From JAJOKI01 sp964412405 (GTDB lineage: Archaea > Halobacteriota > UBA148 > JAJOKI01), in contig CAYPOB010000035.1 of the NCBI GenBank assembly GCA_964412405.1, positions 1 to 8,802 on the forward strand: DNA of 8,802 nucleotides. The letters are read 5' to 3'. The notes below the pieces were generated by a model. It ran no database searches and was not told the origin of the DNA. It worked only from the letters and a program-made list of their open reading frames with translations. This document shows, in pieces, positions 1 through 5,417 of this stretch (positions are counted from its first letter, which is position 1; every line of letters begins with the position of its first letter). Both the position numbers and the translations under genes were made by a program.

Positions 1-816
1 TGGTGCAATATCCAGATGCTCTGCATAGAGCTTTGTTTTTCCGTCCACGCGGTCAGCAATGGTGCGCATAGCTGCCTTATTTGCAACCCTCGCCCTAATG
101 CTAATATAACCCTCACGAGGCTCTACTTTGAACATCCTCATCCGGCTCGCGATATCCCTTGTGAGCCTTATATGCGGGTCCTGATCCGCACCAACTGGTA
201 TTATCACTGGCTTCGGTCCGCCATATTCGGCTAATTGCGGCTGAAGGATGTCCGCACTTTGAATGAGCGTGCTGAGCATATGTGAGATGCGAGTTTCACC
301 GGAAAAACCATAGATGGCGCTCATCTCGGACAGATTCGTCTTCATCCCGAGCTCGAACGCAAGGTTTTTTACCAGTGGATTTTTGGACTGAAAGTAAATG
401 TGGCCGTCGGACTCAAAACCGAGTGCGATTAAACTGAGCACATATTCATCGATGCCAATTTCAACACACTTATCCCATGAGATGTTCCGGACAGAATGTG
501 CCTCCATATCAGCCACGGCGAAAAATGCATGCGCCCCCATCTGCTGATGCCATATCATCTCATCCATCACCATCTTGTGCCCAAAGTGGATGCGTCCGGA
601 CGGCATGAACCCACTCATGACTGCAAACGGAGTGCCGTTCTTCATCGCATCCAGAATCGTTTGATAACCGCGATGACCAAAGATGATCCGTCTTCGCATG
701 TATAAATGTGGATCCGATATCTCGGGGATAATGGTCTTAAAAGGAGATATCCCAAATTCGTCGAACAATTTTGAATAATCCGTGATATCCACTGCGCCCC
801 ATGGGTCGAGCTTCAT
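1..816 (-). CDS. trpS: tryptophanyl-tRNA synthetase, C-terminus cut off by the window edge
   Basis: Charges tRNA-Trp with tryptophan in the cytoplasm (class Ic aminoacyl-tRNA synthetase). The 272 visible residues hold the Rossmann catalytic domain. The HIGH-type signature GRIHFGH is at residues 74-80, inside the archaeal/eukaryotic-type context MSGFMPSGRIHFGH. Further conserved blocks are AHAFFAVADMEAHSVR (95-110) and VGADQDPHIRLTRD (208-221). The KMSKS loop and anticodon-binding end lie beyond position 1. The ATG at 816 is chosen because a strong GAGGAGGT Shine-Dalgarno sequence lies at 824-831, with 9 bases between it and the ATG. It is 18 bases downstream of the endA stop on the same strand, so the two are almost certainly cotranscribed. 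Residues 229-272 do not resemble the usual stretch leading into KMSKS and may be a lineage-specific insertion. Identification is firm. Confidence 0.96.
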   Translation of the reverse strand, partial: MKLDPWGAVDITDYSKLFDEFGISPFKTIIPEISDPHLYMRRRIIFGHRGYQTILDAMKNGTPFAVMSGFMPSGRIHFGHKMVMDEMIWHQQMGAHAFFAVADMEAHSVRNISWDKCVEIGIDEYVLSLIALGFESDGHIYFQSKNPLVKNLAFELGMKTNLSEMSAIYGFSGETRISHMLSTLIQSADILQPQLAEYGGPKPVIIPVGADQDPHIRLTRDIASRMRMFKVEPREGYISIRARVANKAAMRTIADRVDGKTKLYAEHLDIAP

Positions 817-834
817 ACCTTCTCTACCTCCTCA

Positions 835-1896
835 TCACAATTTAGTTCTTCCAATATCGACATACTGTACTTTTTTATCGGTTATATATGCAAATATCAT
901 TCGCTTTCTAACGCTTTGGGCAAGCCTGATGGCGCGTGACAACTCCTGCAATGAAAATATATGGTCGCCTGGAATCGCGTGTACGAGATATTTAGAATGC
1001 ACCAGTTTTTCAACAGAATCAATTTGCTCATAGGTACGAAAGTGGCTGCCGAACTTGAAACCCGTCTTGACCACCTGTCCTTTATCCCGCAACCCTTCAT
1101 ATGCCCTGTATTTTCTGTCAAATATCGGCTCGATATTCGTTGCTTTTTCAGCAAACTTCTTGAAACTTAGGACTTTACTCGATTTCCCATCGACGATTTT
1201 TATGACCTTCTTTTTTAGCAGATATGCAGACTCCACGAGCGACAATTGTAGCATTTTTTCATGCAATGGCGTCCCAAAAAAGCTACCATGATGGAGCGTA
1301 TGTGCCAGCTCAGGATCCCAGATTATCACCCTATCCCCTAGCAGCGTCGCCTCTCCTTTAATGCCGTTCGTCTCAACGACCCCTTCCATCTTCCCCCCCA
1401 TATCTGTCTTTTTAGCATCATAGAATGTTATATCCCCCTCCTCGTCCACGATGGCGAGTATGATTTGTTTTCGCACGTTTTTCGCCGCCTCCAGATGCCG
1501 CATTATATCCATTAGGGAAAGTGGTTCTCTCTCGGATACCACGCGCACGAAATACTCTGCCGGCGTTTTGCCAGGATGTCCTCCTCGGGGATACAGTCTG
1601 AAATCGGTTACACTGGGTTGTATGTAATACCCCCTCTCTCGCAAATCTTTGTAAACGATATATTTCAGTTCGAATTTTTCCACCAGATTGGAAGCCGTCT
1701 TGACAAATTCTTTAAAATTTAGGGGTTTTTTATTCCTGGATATCGAGATTCTCTCTCGCCCAAGTAGATATGCCGCCTCGATCAGGGTTAATTCTAGTTT
1801 ACCATCTCTGGGGCGACCATAATAACTGGTGCTGTATAACTCGGTGATGGCGGCTCCCCCCAATATGACCTTATCCTCAACTAATTTGCCGTTCAT
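835..1896 (-). CDS. endA: tRNA-splicing endonuclease EndA, fused two-repeat form
   Basis: Cuts introns out of precursor tRNAs (and archaeal rRNA precursors) at bulge-helix-bulge structures. The 353-residue product contains two related EndA units in tandem, as in the homodimeric Archaeoglobus type and unlike the roughly 180-residue single-unit form. The C-terminal unit keeps the catalytic triad known for the family: Tyr289 (FRTYEQ), His300 (HSKYLVH) and Lys331 (SVRKRM). The N-terminal unit (about 1-160) repeats the pattern in degenerate form: RLYPRGGHPG near 100-109 and NVRKQ near 140-144. A TTG at 1908 would add four residues, but the ATG at 1896 is preferred because GAGG (1903-1906) sits 6 bases upstream as a ribosome-binding site. 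The gene begins just after a tRNA-Arg gene and runs into trpS, forming a tRNA-metabolism unit. Confidence 0.95.
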   Translation of the reverse strand: MNGKLVEDKVILGGAAITELYSTSYYGRPRDGKLELTLIEAAYLLGRERISISRNKKPLNFKEFVKTASNLVEKFELKYIVYKDLRERGYYIQPSVTDFRLYPRGGHPGKTPAEYFVRVVSEREPLSLMDIMRHLEAAKNVRKQIILAIVDEEGDITFYDAKKTDMGGKMEGVVETNGIKGEATLLGDRVIIWDPELAHTLHHGSFFGTPLHEKMLQLSLVESAYLLKKKVIKIVDGKSSKVLSFKKFAEKATNIEPIFDRKYRAYEGLRDKGQVVKTGFKFGSHFRTYEQIDSVEKLVHSKYLVHAIPGDHIFSLQELSRAIRLAQSVRKRMIFAYITDKKVQYVDIGRTKL

Positions 1897-1902
1897 ATCA
1901 TC

Positions 1903-1906
1903 CCTC
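1903..1906 (-). promoter_or_regulatory. ribosome-binding site deciding the endA start
   Basis: GAGG on the minus strand lies 6 bases before the ATG at 1896 and overlaps the codons that an upstream TTG start would use. It supports the shorter endA product. It also lies only 7 bases past the 3' end of the tRNA, so it would sit at the new 5' end of the message left after tRNA 3' processing. Confidence 0.55.
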
Positions 1907-1912
1907 AATATA

Positions 1913-1984
1913 CGGATCTGCTGGGATTTGAACCCAGGTCGTCGGGTCCGAAGCCCGAAAGGATGTCCACTACCCCACAGACCC
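1913..1984 (-). tRNA. tRNA-Arg, anticodon UCG
   Basis: The 72 bases fold into a full cloverleaf on the minus strand. The acceptor stem GGGTCTG/CAGATCC contains one G-T pair. The D loop has GTGG. The anticodon stem TCGGG/CCCGA encloses loop CTTCGGA with anticodon TCG, which reads CGA and, by wobble, other CGN codons. The variable loop is 4 bases, the T stem is CTGGG/CCCAG, and the T loop is TTCAAAT. The discriminator base is G. No CCA is encoded, so it must be added by nucleotidyltransferase. There is no intron after position 37. The D stem is weak (a G-T pair and a T-T mismatch), which does not look disabling. The gene lies immediately upstream of endA on the same strand. Confidence 0.95.
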
Positions 1985-2007
1985 TATCACACTAATATTA
2001 TGCCATT

Positions 2008-2017
2008 CTATTATAGC
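2008..2017 (-). promoter_or_regulatory. TATA-like element for the tRNA-Arg/endA/trpS unit
   Basis: The minus strand reads GCTATAATAG, centred about 28 bases before the tRNA 5' end at 1984. That is the spacing expected of an archaeal TATA box if transcription starts at or near the tRNA. It is placed by position and sequence only. Confidence 0.4.
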
Positions 2018-2031
2018 TTATCGCAGAAAAG

Positions 2032-2039
2032 TATTAAAT
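2032..2039 (+). promoter_or_regulatory. TATA-like element for the dcd-like gene
   Basis: TATTAAAT is centred about 28 bases before the ATG at 2063. That places the predicted transcription start at or within a few bases of the start codon. No good Shine-Dalgarno sequence precedes the ATG, so a leaderless message is the simplest reading. The element lies back to back with the tRNA promoter on the other strand. Confidence 0.4.
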
Positions 2040-2062
2040 CATTCCCAGGTATAGTGGATGGC

Positions 2063-2521
2063 ATGATGTTGTCGGATAGGGATATCAGAAGGAAAATGGC
2101 AGAAGGAAGTTTAGTTACCAAGCCTTCTTCGGAAGGAGGTTTAGTCATCAAACCGTTCAACGAAGATTCACTTCAACCCGCGTCATATGACCTTAGGGCA
2201 GGGGAAGTTGCTGTCATCCAACCAAAGGCATTTGCACTGGTGGGGTCGCTCGAGCGCGTGGAAATGCCATTGGACGTGGCGAGTGTTCTAAAGGTTCGGT
2301 CATCCTATGCGCGAAAAGGACTTGTCTTGGGCGGCGGTTTTATCGATCCTGGTTTCAGGGGCAACCTGACGCTTTGCCTGAGCAATATGGGAGATAAAGA
2401 AATAGAGATAAGATACGGCGAACGAATAGTCCAGATGCTATTGTTCCGTGTAACATCGCCGAACAGCATATACAAGGGAAAATATCAGGATTCTAATGGA
2501 GTTGTGAGGGCAAAATTGTAA
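2063..2521 (+). CDS. dcd: dCTP deaminase/dUTPase family protein, possibly acting as dUTPase
   Basis: Trimeric nucleotidohydrolase fold of the Dcd/dUTPase superfamily, which supplies dUMP or removes dUTP. The 152-residue product opens MLSDRDIRR and has family motifs LQPASYDLRAG (37-47), VRSSYARKGL (78-87), FIDPGFRGNLTL (93-104) and GERIVQMLLF (119-128). Asp95 in the FIDPGF motif is present. However, the position that holds the catalytic Glu of dCTP deaminases (LTLE) is Cys105 here (LTLC), as if the deaminase step were lost while dUTP hydrolysis might remain. Residues 14-33 contain a tandem duplication of a 10-residue unit. The start at 2063 fits a TATA-like element at 2032; ATG at 2066 or GTG at 2054 are alternatives. 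The 3' end abuts the convergent Lrp-type gene. Family assignment is firm; substrate preference is not. Confidence 0.9.
   Translation: MMLSDRDIRRKMAEGSLVTKPSSEGGLVIKPFNEDSLQPASYDLRAGEVAVIQPKAFALVGSLERVEMPLDVASVLKVRSSYARKGLVLGGGFIDPGFRGNLTLCLSNMGDKEIEIRYGERIVQMLLFRVTSPNSIYKGKYQDSNGVVRAKL
2102..2161 (+). repeat. two tandem copies of a 30-base unit inside the dcd-like gene
   Basis: Unit 1 (2102-2131) encodes EGSLVTKPSS and unit 2 (2132-2161) encodes EGGLVIKPFN, in the same frame; 20 of 30 bases match by direct comparison. Family members normally have one such segment between the DIRR helix and the LQPAS motif. The partial divergence suggests an old duplication, not an assembly artefact. Confidence 0.75.
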
Positions 2522-2971
2522 CTAAATTATCACTCCGTGTTCCTCTTTCAAGATATTTAGAACTATCATCGTATAGGTTCTCCTCACGTTATCCATAGCC
2601 AGAAGGTTCTTTATGAAATCATTTAAATCTGAACGGCTTTTGAACTTAGCTACTATGATGGCATCATATTCACCTGTGACATCATATACTGCTGAAACGT
2701 TCGGCTCTCTGGAGATCGTCTCTTCTATCACAGGTAAATGCCCGCCTTCAACCACGATACCCATCAATGCAGTTAAGTCGTAGCCCAGCTTTGAGTAGTC
2801 TATATTCAGGATAAATCCTTTGATCACTCCGACGTTCCTAAGCTTGTTTACTCGGTTGTAAACTGTCCCCTCGGCGACTTTGACCTTGTTGGCAATATCC
2901 CTGTAACTCTGACGTGCATCCTTTTGCAACTCACGAATTATTTTAAGGTCGAGTTCGTCGACTTTGTCCAT
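2522..2971 (-). CDS. Lrp/AsnC-family transcription regulator
   Basis: DNA-binding regulator, usually a dimer or octamer responding to amino acids or their products. With the ATG at 2971 the product has 149 residues. An N-terminal winged helix-turn-helix follows LDLKIIRELQKDARQSYRDI, with the recognition helix around TVYNRVNKLRNVGVI (36-50). After IDYSKLGYDL comes a C-terminal RAM (ligand-binding) domain containing VYDVTGEYDAIIVAKF (95-110). An in-frame TTG at 2992 would add seven residues. Neither start has a clear Shine-Dalgarno sequence, and the TATA-like element at 3009-3018 would start RNA near 2988. The gene is divergent from glnA, so regulation of glnA and of itself from the shared region is a reasonable inference. 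It ends in TAG, directly abutting the TAA of the dcd-like gene. Confidence 0.92.
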   Translation of the reverse strand: MDKVDELDLKIIRELQKDARQSYRDIANKVKVAEGTVYNRVNKLRNVGVIKGFILNIDYSKLGYDLTALMGIVVEGGHLPVIEETISREPNVSAVYDVTGEYDAIIVAKFKSRSDLNDFIKNLLAMDNVRRTYTMIVLNILKEEHGVII

Positions 2972-3008
2972 GTTATTGATTGTATCTTTCAACCTTTAAA
3001 AAATTAAC

Positions 3009-3018
3009 TATTTAAATA
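3009..3018 (-). promoter_or_regulatory. TATA-like element for the lrp-like gene
   Basis: TATTTAAATA is self-complementary and lies about 26 bases before a predicted minus-strand start near 2988. That would give a leader of about 16 bases to the ATG at 2971, or an almost leaderless message from the TTG at 2992. Confidence 0.4.
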
Positions 3019-3046
3019 ATGAAGTCATAAAGAATATGCAAAAATC

Positions 3047-3063
3047 TATACAAATACCGTATA
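3047..3063. promoter_or_regulatory. inverted repeat TATAC-N7-GTATA, possible operator
   Basis: Perfect 5-base arms are separated by 7 bases in the divergent region between the lrp-like gene and glnA, just upstream of the best glnA TATA-like element. Length and symmetry suit an Lrp-type or other dimeric regulator. Binding is inferred from position and symmetry only. Confidence 0.3.
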
Positions 3064-3073
3064 AACCGAAAGA

Positions 3074-3083
3074 TATTTATAGA
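3074..3083 (+). promoter_or_regulatory. TATA-like element for glnA
   Basis: TATTTATAGA, preceded by an A-rich CGAAAGA that could serve as a BRE, would start RNA near 3104 and leave a leader of about 27 bases that includes the Shine-Dalgarno sequence. A second candidate, TTATAAAATA at 3096-3105, would start so late that most of the ribosome-binding site would be lost, so the upstream one is favoured. Confidence 0.4.
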
Positions 3084-3096
3084 AATATTCATTTCT
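3081..3096. promoter_or_regulatory. inverted repeat AGAAAT-N4-ATTTCT in the glnA promoter
   Basis: Perfect 6-base arms around ATTC lie between the TATA-like element at 3074 and the predicted start of transcription, where a bound protein would block initiation. It does not match the GGAA...TTCC type of NrpR operator known from methanogens. Confidence 0.3.
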
Positions 3097-3116
3097 TATA
3101 AAATAGGTTGCAATTT

Positions 3117-3125
3117 GAAGGTGAT
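3117..3125 (+). promoter_or_regulatory. Shine-Dalgarno sequence of glnA
   Basis: GAAGGTGAT contains GGTGAT, an exact complement of the archaeal 16S rRNA 3' tail. It sits 5 bases before the ATG at 3131 and 8 before the ATG at 3134, so it fits both tandem ATG codons and cannot separate them. Confidence 0.75.
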
Positions 3126-3130
3126 TAGAG

Positions 3131-4459
3131 ATGATGTCGAAAGATGAGGAGCACGTACTTGAGGTAATAGAAAAACAGGACATAAAATTCATCAGACTAT
3201 GGTTCACAGATATCCTGGGACAATTGAAGAGTTTCGCTATTTCGAGCGATATAATGGGAGAGGCTTTTTCAGAGGGCATGGGTTTTGACGGCTCGTCCAT
3301 AAAGGGATTTGCCAGAATCGATGAAAGTGATATGCTCGCAAAACCTGACCAAAGCACTTTTCAAATCCTCCAGTGGAGGTCAAAGGAAAAGGCGGTAGCG
3401 AGTATGTTTTGTGATATCCTCCAGCCAGACGGCACTCCTTACGAAGGCGACCCCCGATATATATTGAAGAGAAATCTGGCACAGTTAGAAAAGATGAACT
3501 ATACTTTTTACGTGGGTCCAGAGTTGGAATATTTCTATTTTGAGGATGAAACACAGCCCAAAGTCTTGGATATAGGCGGGTATTTCGATCTCACCACACT
3601 GGATGCGGCAAACGATCTACGGCGCGACACGATATTCGCCCTGGAGTCCGTGGGAATAAAGGTGGAATATAGTCACCACGAGGTGGGACCATCCCAACAC
3701 GAGATAGATTTGTGCTATAGTGATGCACTCACCATGGCAGATAATGTAATGACTTATAGAATGGTGGTTAAAGAGGTAGCGCGAAACTACGGCGTATATG
3801 CCACATTTATGCCAAAGCCCATACAGGGGGTAAATGGGAGCGGCATGCATACGCACCAATCTTTATTCAAGGGGGATAAAAACACATTCTTTGACTCGGA
3901 TGACGAATATCATCTATCCGATGTTGCTAAAGGATATATCGCTGGATTGTTACGGCATGCGCCAGAGATTACGTCCATCACCAACCAATATGTTAATTCA
4001 TATAAACGTCTAGTTCCAGGCTATGAGGCACCTGTGTATATATCATGGGCCCTAAGAAACCGATCTACATTGGTCAGAGTGCCCATGTATAAACCAGGGA
4101 AGGAAAAAGCAACGAGAATCGAGTACCGCAGTCCAGACCCCGTATGCAATCCCTATCTGGCTTTCTCGGTAATGCTGGCGGCAGGTATGGAAGGTATTAA
4201 AAACAAATATGAGTTGCCAGAACCCGCTGAGAAAGATGTCTATCATATGAGCGAGCGGGAAAGAGAGGAAGATGGAATAGCGTCGCTTCCAAGCAGCCTG
4301 ATTGACGCCATCAAATTAACTGAGGGGAGTGAATTGGTACGAAAAACTCTGGGCGATCATACCTTCGACAACTTTATCGAGAATAAAAAGGTGGAGTGGA
4401 ATGACTACAAAGTATGCGTCCATCCTTATGAGATAGAGAGGTATCTGCCAATATTATAA
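3131..4459 (+). CDS. glnA: glutamine synthetase, type I (alpha-like)
   Basis: Makes glutamine from glutamate, ammonia and ATP in the cytoplasm as a dodecamer; central to ammonia assimilation. The 442-residue length fits the shorter GSI-alpha group. Visible motifs are GFDGSSIKGF (51-60), the metal/glutamate-binding block GPELEYF (129-135), VEYSHHEVGPSQHEID (178-193), NGSGMHTHQSL (235-245), the glutamate flap region SYKRLVPGYEAPV (290-302), RIEYRSPDP (329-337) and NPYLAF (340-345). The adenylylation context NLYDLP of GSI-beta is absent; the equivalent stretch reads DVYHMS (369-374). Covalent control by GlnE is therefore unlikely and feedback or protein-level control more likely. Two tandem ATG codons begin the gene; the second would give 441 residues. 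It is divergent from an Lrp-type regulator and convergent with an RHH regulator. Confidence 0.98.
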   Translation: MMSKDEEHVLEVIEKQDIKFIRLWFTDILGQLKSFAISSDIMGEAFSEGMGFDGSSIKGFARIDESDMLAKPDQSTFQILQWRSKEKAVASMFCDILQPDGTPYEGDPRYILKRNLAQLEKMNYTFYVGPELEYFYFEDETQPKVLDIGGYFDLTTLDAANDLRRDTIFALESVGIKVEYSHHEVGPSQHEIDLCYSDALTMADNVMTYRMVVKEVARNYGVYATFMPKPIQGVNGSGMHTHQSLFKGDKNTFFDSDDEYHLSDVAKGYIAGLLRHAPEITSITNQYVNSYKRLVPGYEAPVYISWALRNRSTLVRVPMYKPGKEKATRIEYRSPDPVCNPYLAFSVMLAAGMEGIKNKYELPEPAEKDVYHMSEREREEDGIASLPSSLIDAIKLTEGSELVRKTLGDHTFDNFIENKKVEWNDYKVCVHPYEIERYLPIL

Positions 4460-4461
4460 AC

Positions 4462-5007
4462 TTAGACCTGTACGACCTTTATTCTGAGTTTGGCAAGATC
4501 TTCTTTGATATCGATCTTGATGCCCATACCTGCAAAGACCTCCTCGAGGAATACTTTAATGAATTTCTTCGGCACCTCAGAGCCCATGAGCAGAGTAAAG
4601 TTGTTCTCCGAATCCTTGCTCAGTTTAAAAAAGTTACAGGCTTCAAGGCGTTTCAAAACTTCTTCTGGCGTCATAGCCTTTGACAAAAGTTGCTCGGCGT
4701 GCGACCTTGCGACGTTCTTGCAGTCGTCCCAGAACTCGTCCTGCTCTGGCAATGATTCAATATATTTCAAAAAGAGAAGCCAGTGATCGACGTCCAATAT
4801 TATGTGTTCTCCGCTGGGAAGCATATCCATATAGATGCGCATCTTATCGCTTCCTGCATCATCGCAAATAGATTTATTTTCATGATAAAATCGCAAAGCC
4901 CGTCGCATCAATTCACTCTGGGAAAGCTTCATCTCTTTCTTTATGTTCTCCAATAGATTAGCCGTCCCCTCGTCAAGAGCGATGGTAATTCTTATGGGGT
5001 TTTTCAT
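4462..5007 (-). CDS. ribbon-helix-helix (CopG/NikR-like) regulator with unrecognised C-terminal domain
   Basis: The N-terminus (about residues 4-44) looks like a ribbon-helix-helix DNA-binding domain: a basic beta strand IRITIALDE, then two helices around TANLLENIKKEMK and SQSELMRRALRFYHEN. Such proteins bind DNA as dimers through the paired strands. The remaining residues 45-181 do not match a domain I can name. They contain a possible beta hairpin (MRIYMDMLPSGEHIILDV), a helical middle with Trp and Cys (EFWDDCKNVARSHAEQLLSK), and an alpha/beta end. The nickel-binding His/Cys pattern of NikR is not evident. The ATG at 5007 is supported by AGAGG, 6 bases upstream. The stop is 2 bases from that of convergent glnA. 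Repeats over its own promoter suggest autoregulation. Possible ligand and targets are unknown. Confidence 0.85.
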   Translation of the reverse strand: MKNPIRITIALDEGTANLLENIKKEMKLSQSELMRRALRFYHENKSICDDAGSDKMRIYMDMLPSGEHIILDVDHWLLFLKYIESLPEQDEFWDDCKNVARSHAEQLLSKAMTPEEVLKRLEACNFFKLSKDSENNFTLLMGSEVPKKFIKVFLEEVFAGMGIKIDIKEDLAKLRIKVVQV

Positions 5008-5043
5008 AATAAGCCTCTGTCTATTTTACAGTAATACTTATTA

Positions 5044-5073
5044 TCTCATATATATTTCATATTACTTCTCATA
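5044..5073. repeat. three phased TYTCATA direct repeats over the RHH-gene promoter
   Basis: TCTCATA at 5044-5050, TTTCATA at 5055-5061 and TCTCATA at 5067-5073 have starts 11 and 12 bases apart, close to one DNA turn. They overlap the TATA-like element of the adjacent RHH gene. RHH proteins often bind cooperatively to short repeats of this kind, so this is a candidate autoregulatory operator. The region is very AT-rich, so chance is not excluded. Confidence 0.4.
5047..5057 (-). promoter_or_regulatory. TATA-like element for the RHH regulator gene
   Basis: The minus strand reads AAATATATATG, placing a transcription start near 5026 and a leader of roughly 19 bases that includes the AGAGG ribosome-binding site at 5014-5018. 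Confidence 0.4.
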
Positions 5074-5106
5074 ATTTAGTAGATATTTTGCATTAATGTT
5101 AATTTT

Positions 5107-5123
5107 TTCATAAAATTTATGAA
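5107..5123. promoter_or_regulatory. 17-bp perfect palindrome, possible operator
   Basis: TTCATAAAATTTATGAA has 8-base arms around a single central base. The left arm contains the same TTCATA core seen in the phased repeats at 5044-5073, and the right arm carries it inverted. It lies between the RHH gene and the divergent small reading frame at 5197, so it could serve either. Confidence 0.4.
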
Positions 5124-5147
5124 CATTTCTCAAATATGTTTTTATTC

Positions 5148-5155
5148 TAATTAAA
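5148..5155 (+). promoter_or_regulatory. TATA-like element before the small membrane reading frame
   Basis: TAATTAAA would start RNA near 5178, giving a leader of about 19 bases that includes the GAGGT ribosome-binding site at 5185-5189. Placement is by sequence and spacing only. Confidence 0.3.
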
Positions 5156-5196
5156 CGTTACGTCCAATGTAGAAACCCTTAGATGAGGTTGTCAAG

Positions 5197-5298
5197 ATGA
5201 TGGAAAAAATAACGAGTATAATTAGAAGAAAAATAATATTTAGGATGGTAGTATTATTGGCAGTCCTGCCCGCAATGTTAACCGCGATTGGTGATTAG
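5197..5298 (+). CDS. small membrane peptide or broken N-terminus of a membrane protein
   Basis: A 33-codon reading frame begins with two ATG codons at 5197 and 5200. GAGGT lies 7 bases upstream and a TATA-like element lies at 5148. The product has a basic start (ITSIIRRKIIFR) and then a hydrophobic stretch (MVVLLAVLPAMLTAIG), like a signal anchor. That layout resembles the first transmembrane segment of sensor kinases or chemoreceptors. It ends in TAG at 5296-5298, 14 bases before the 100-N gap. It may be a real small membrane peptide, a truncated or frame-disrupted larger gene, or a gene mis-sequenced near the contig edge. No function is assigned. Confidence 0.4.
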   Translation: MMEKITSIIRRKIIFRMVVLLAVLPAMLTAIGD

Positions 5299-5312
5299 AT
5301 TTTGGTGCCACG

Positions 5313-5412
5313 NNNNNNNNNNNNNNNNNNNNNNNNNNNNNNNNNNNNNNNNNNNNNNNNNNNNNNNNNNNNNNNNNNNNNNNNNNNNNNNNNNNNNNNN
5401 NNNNNNNNNNNN
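5313..5412. other. assembly gap of 100 N
   Basis: Exactly 100 undetermined bases, the usual placeholder for a scaffold gap of unknown size. Genes on either side need not be this close, and the true 5' flank of the next gene is missing. Confidence 0.95.
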
Positions 5413-5417
5413 TATAA

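Noticed and set aside
1..705. Short plus-strand reading frames opposite trpS
   Set aside because: They are shadows of trpS, whose minus-strand translation is strongly conserved, and have no recognisable content.
1829..2062. Upstream extension of the dcd-like reading frame to a start at 1829
   Set aside because: It would run through the tRNA-Arg gene and into endA antisense; family N-termini begin at MLSDRDI and the TATA spacing fits the ATG at 2063.
3617..3859. Minus-strand reading frames inside glnA
   Set aside because: Antisense frames within a highly conserved gene, without ribosome-binding sites or recognisable motifs.
4196..4260. Adenylylation site in GlnA
   Set aside because: A tyrosine is present in DVYHMS, but the NLYDLP context of adenylylated GSI-beta and its insertion are absent.
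4462..5007. NikR identity for the RHH protein
   Set aside because: The RHH domain is compatible, but the His/Cys nickel-site pattern of the NikR C-terminal domain is not visible.
5044..5123. CRISPR-like array
   Set aside because: The repeated unit is only 7 bases at 11-12 base spacing, far below CRISPR repeat and spacer sizes.
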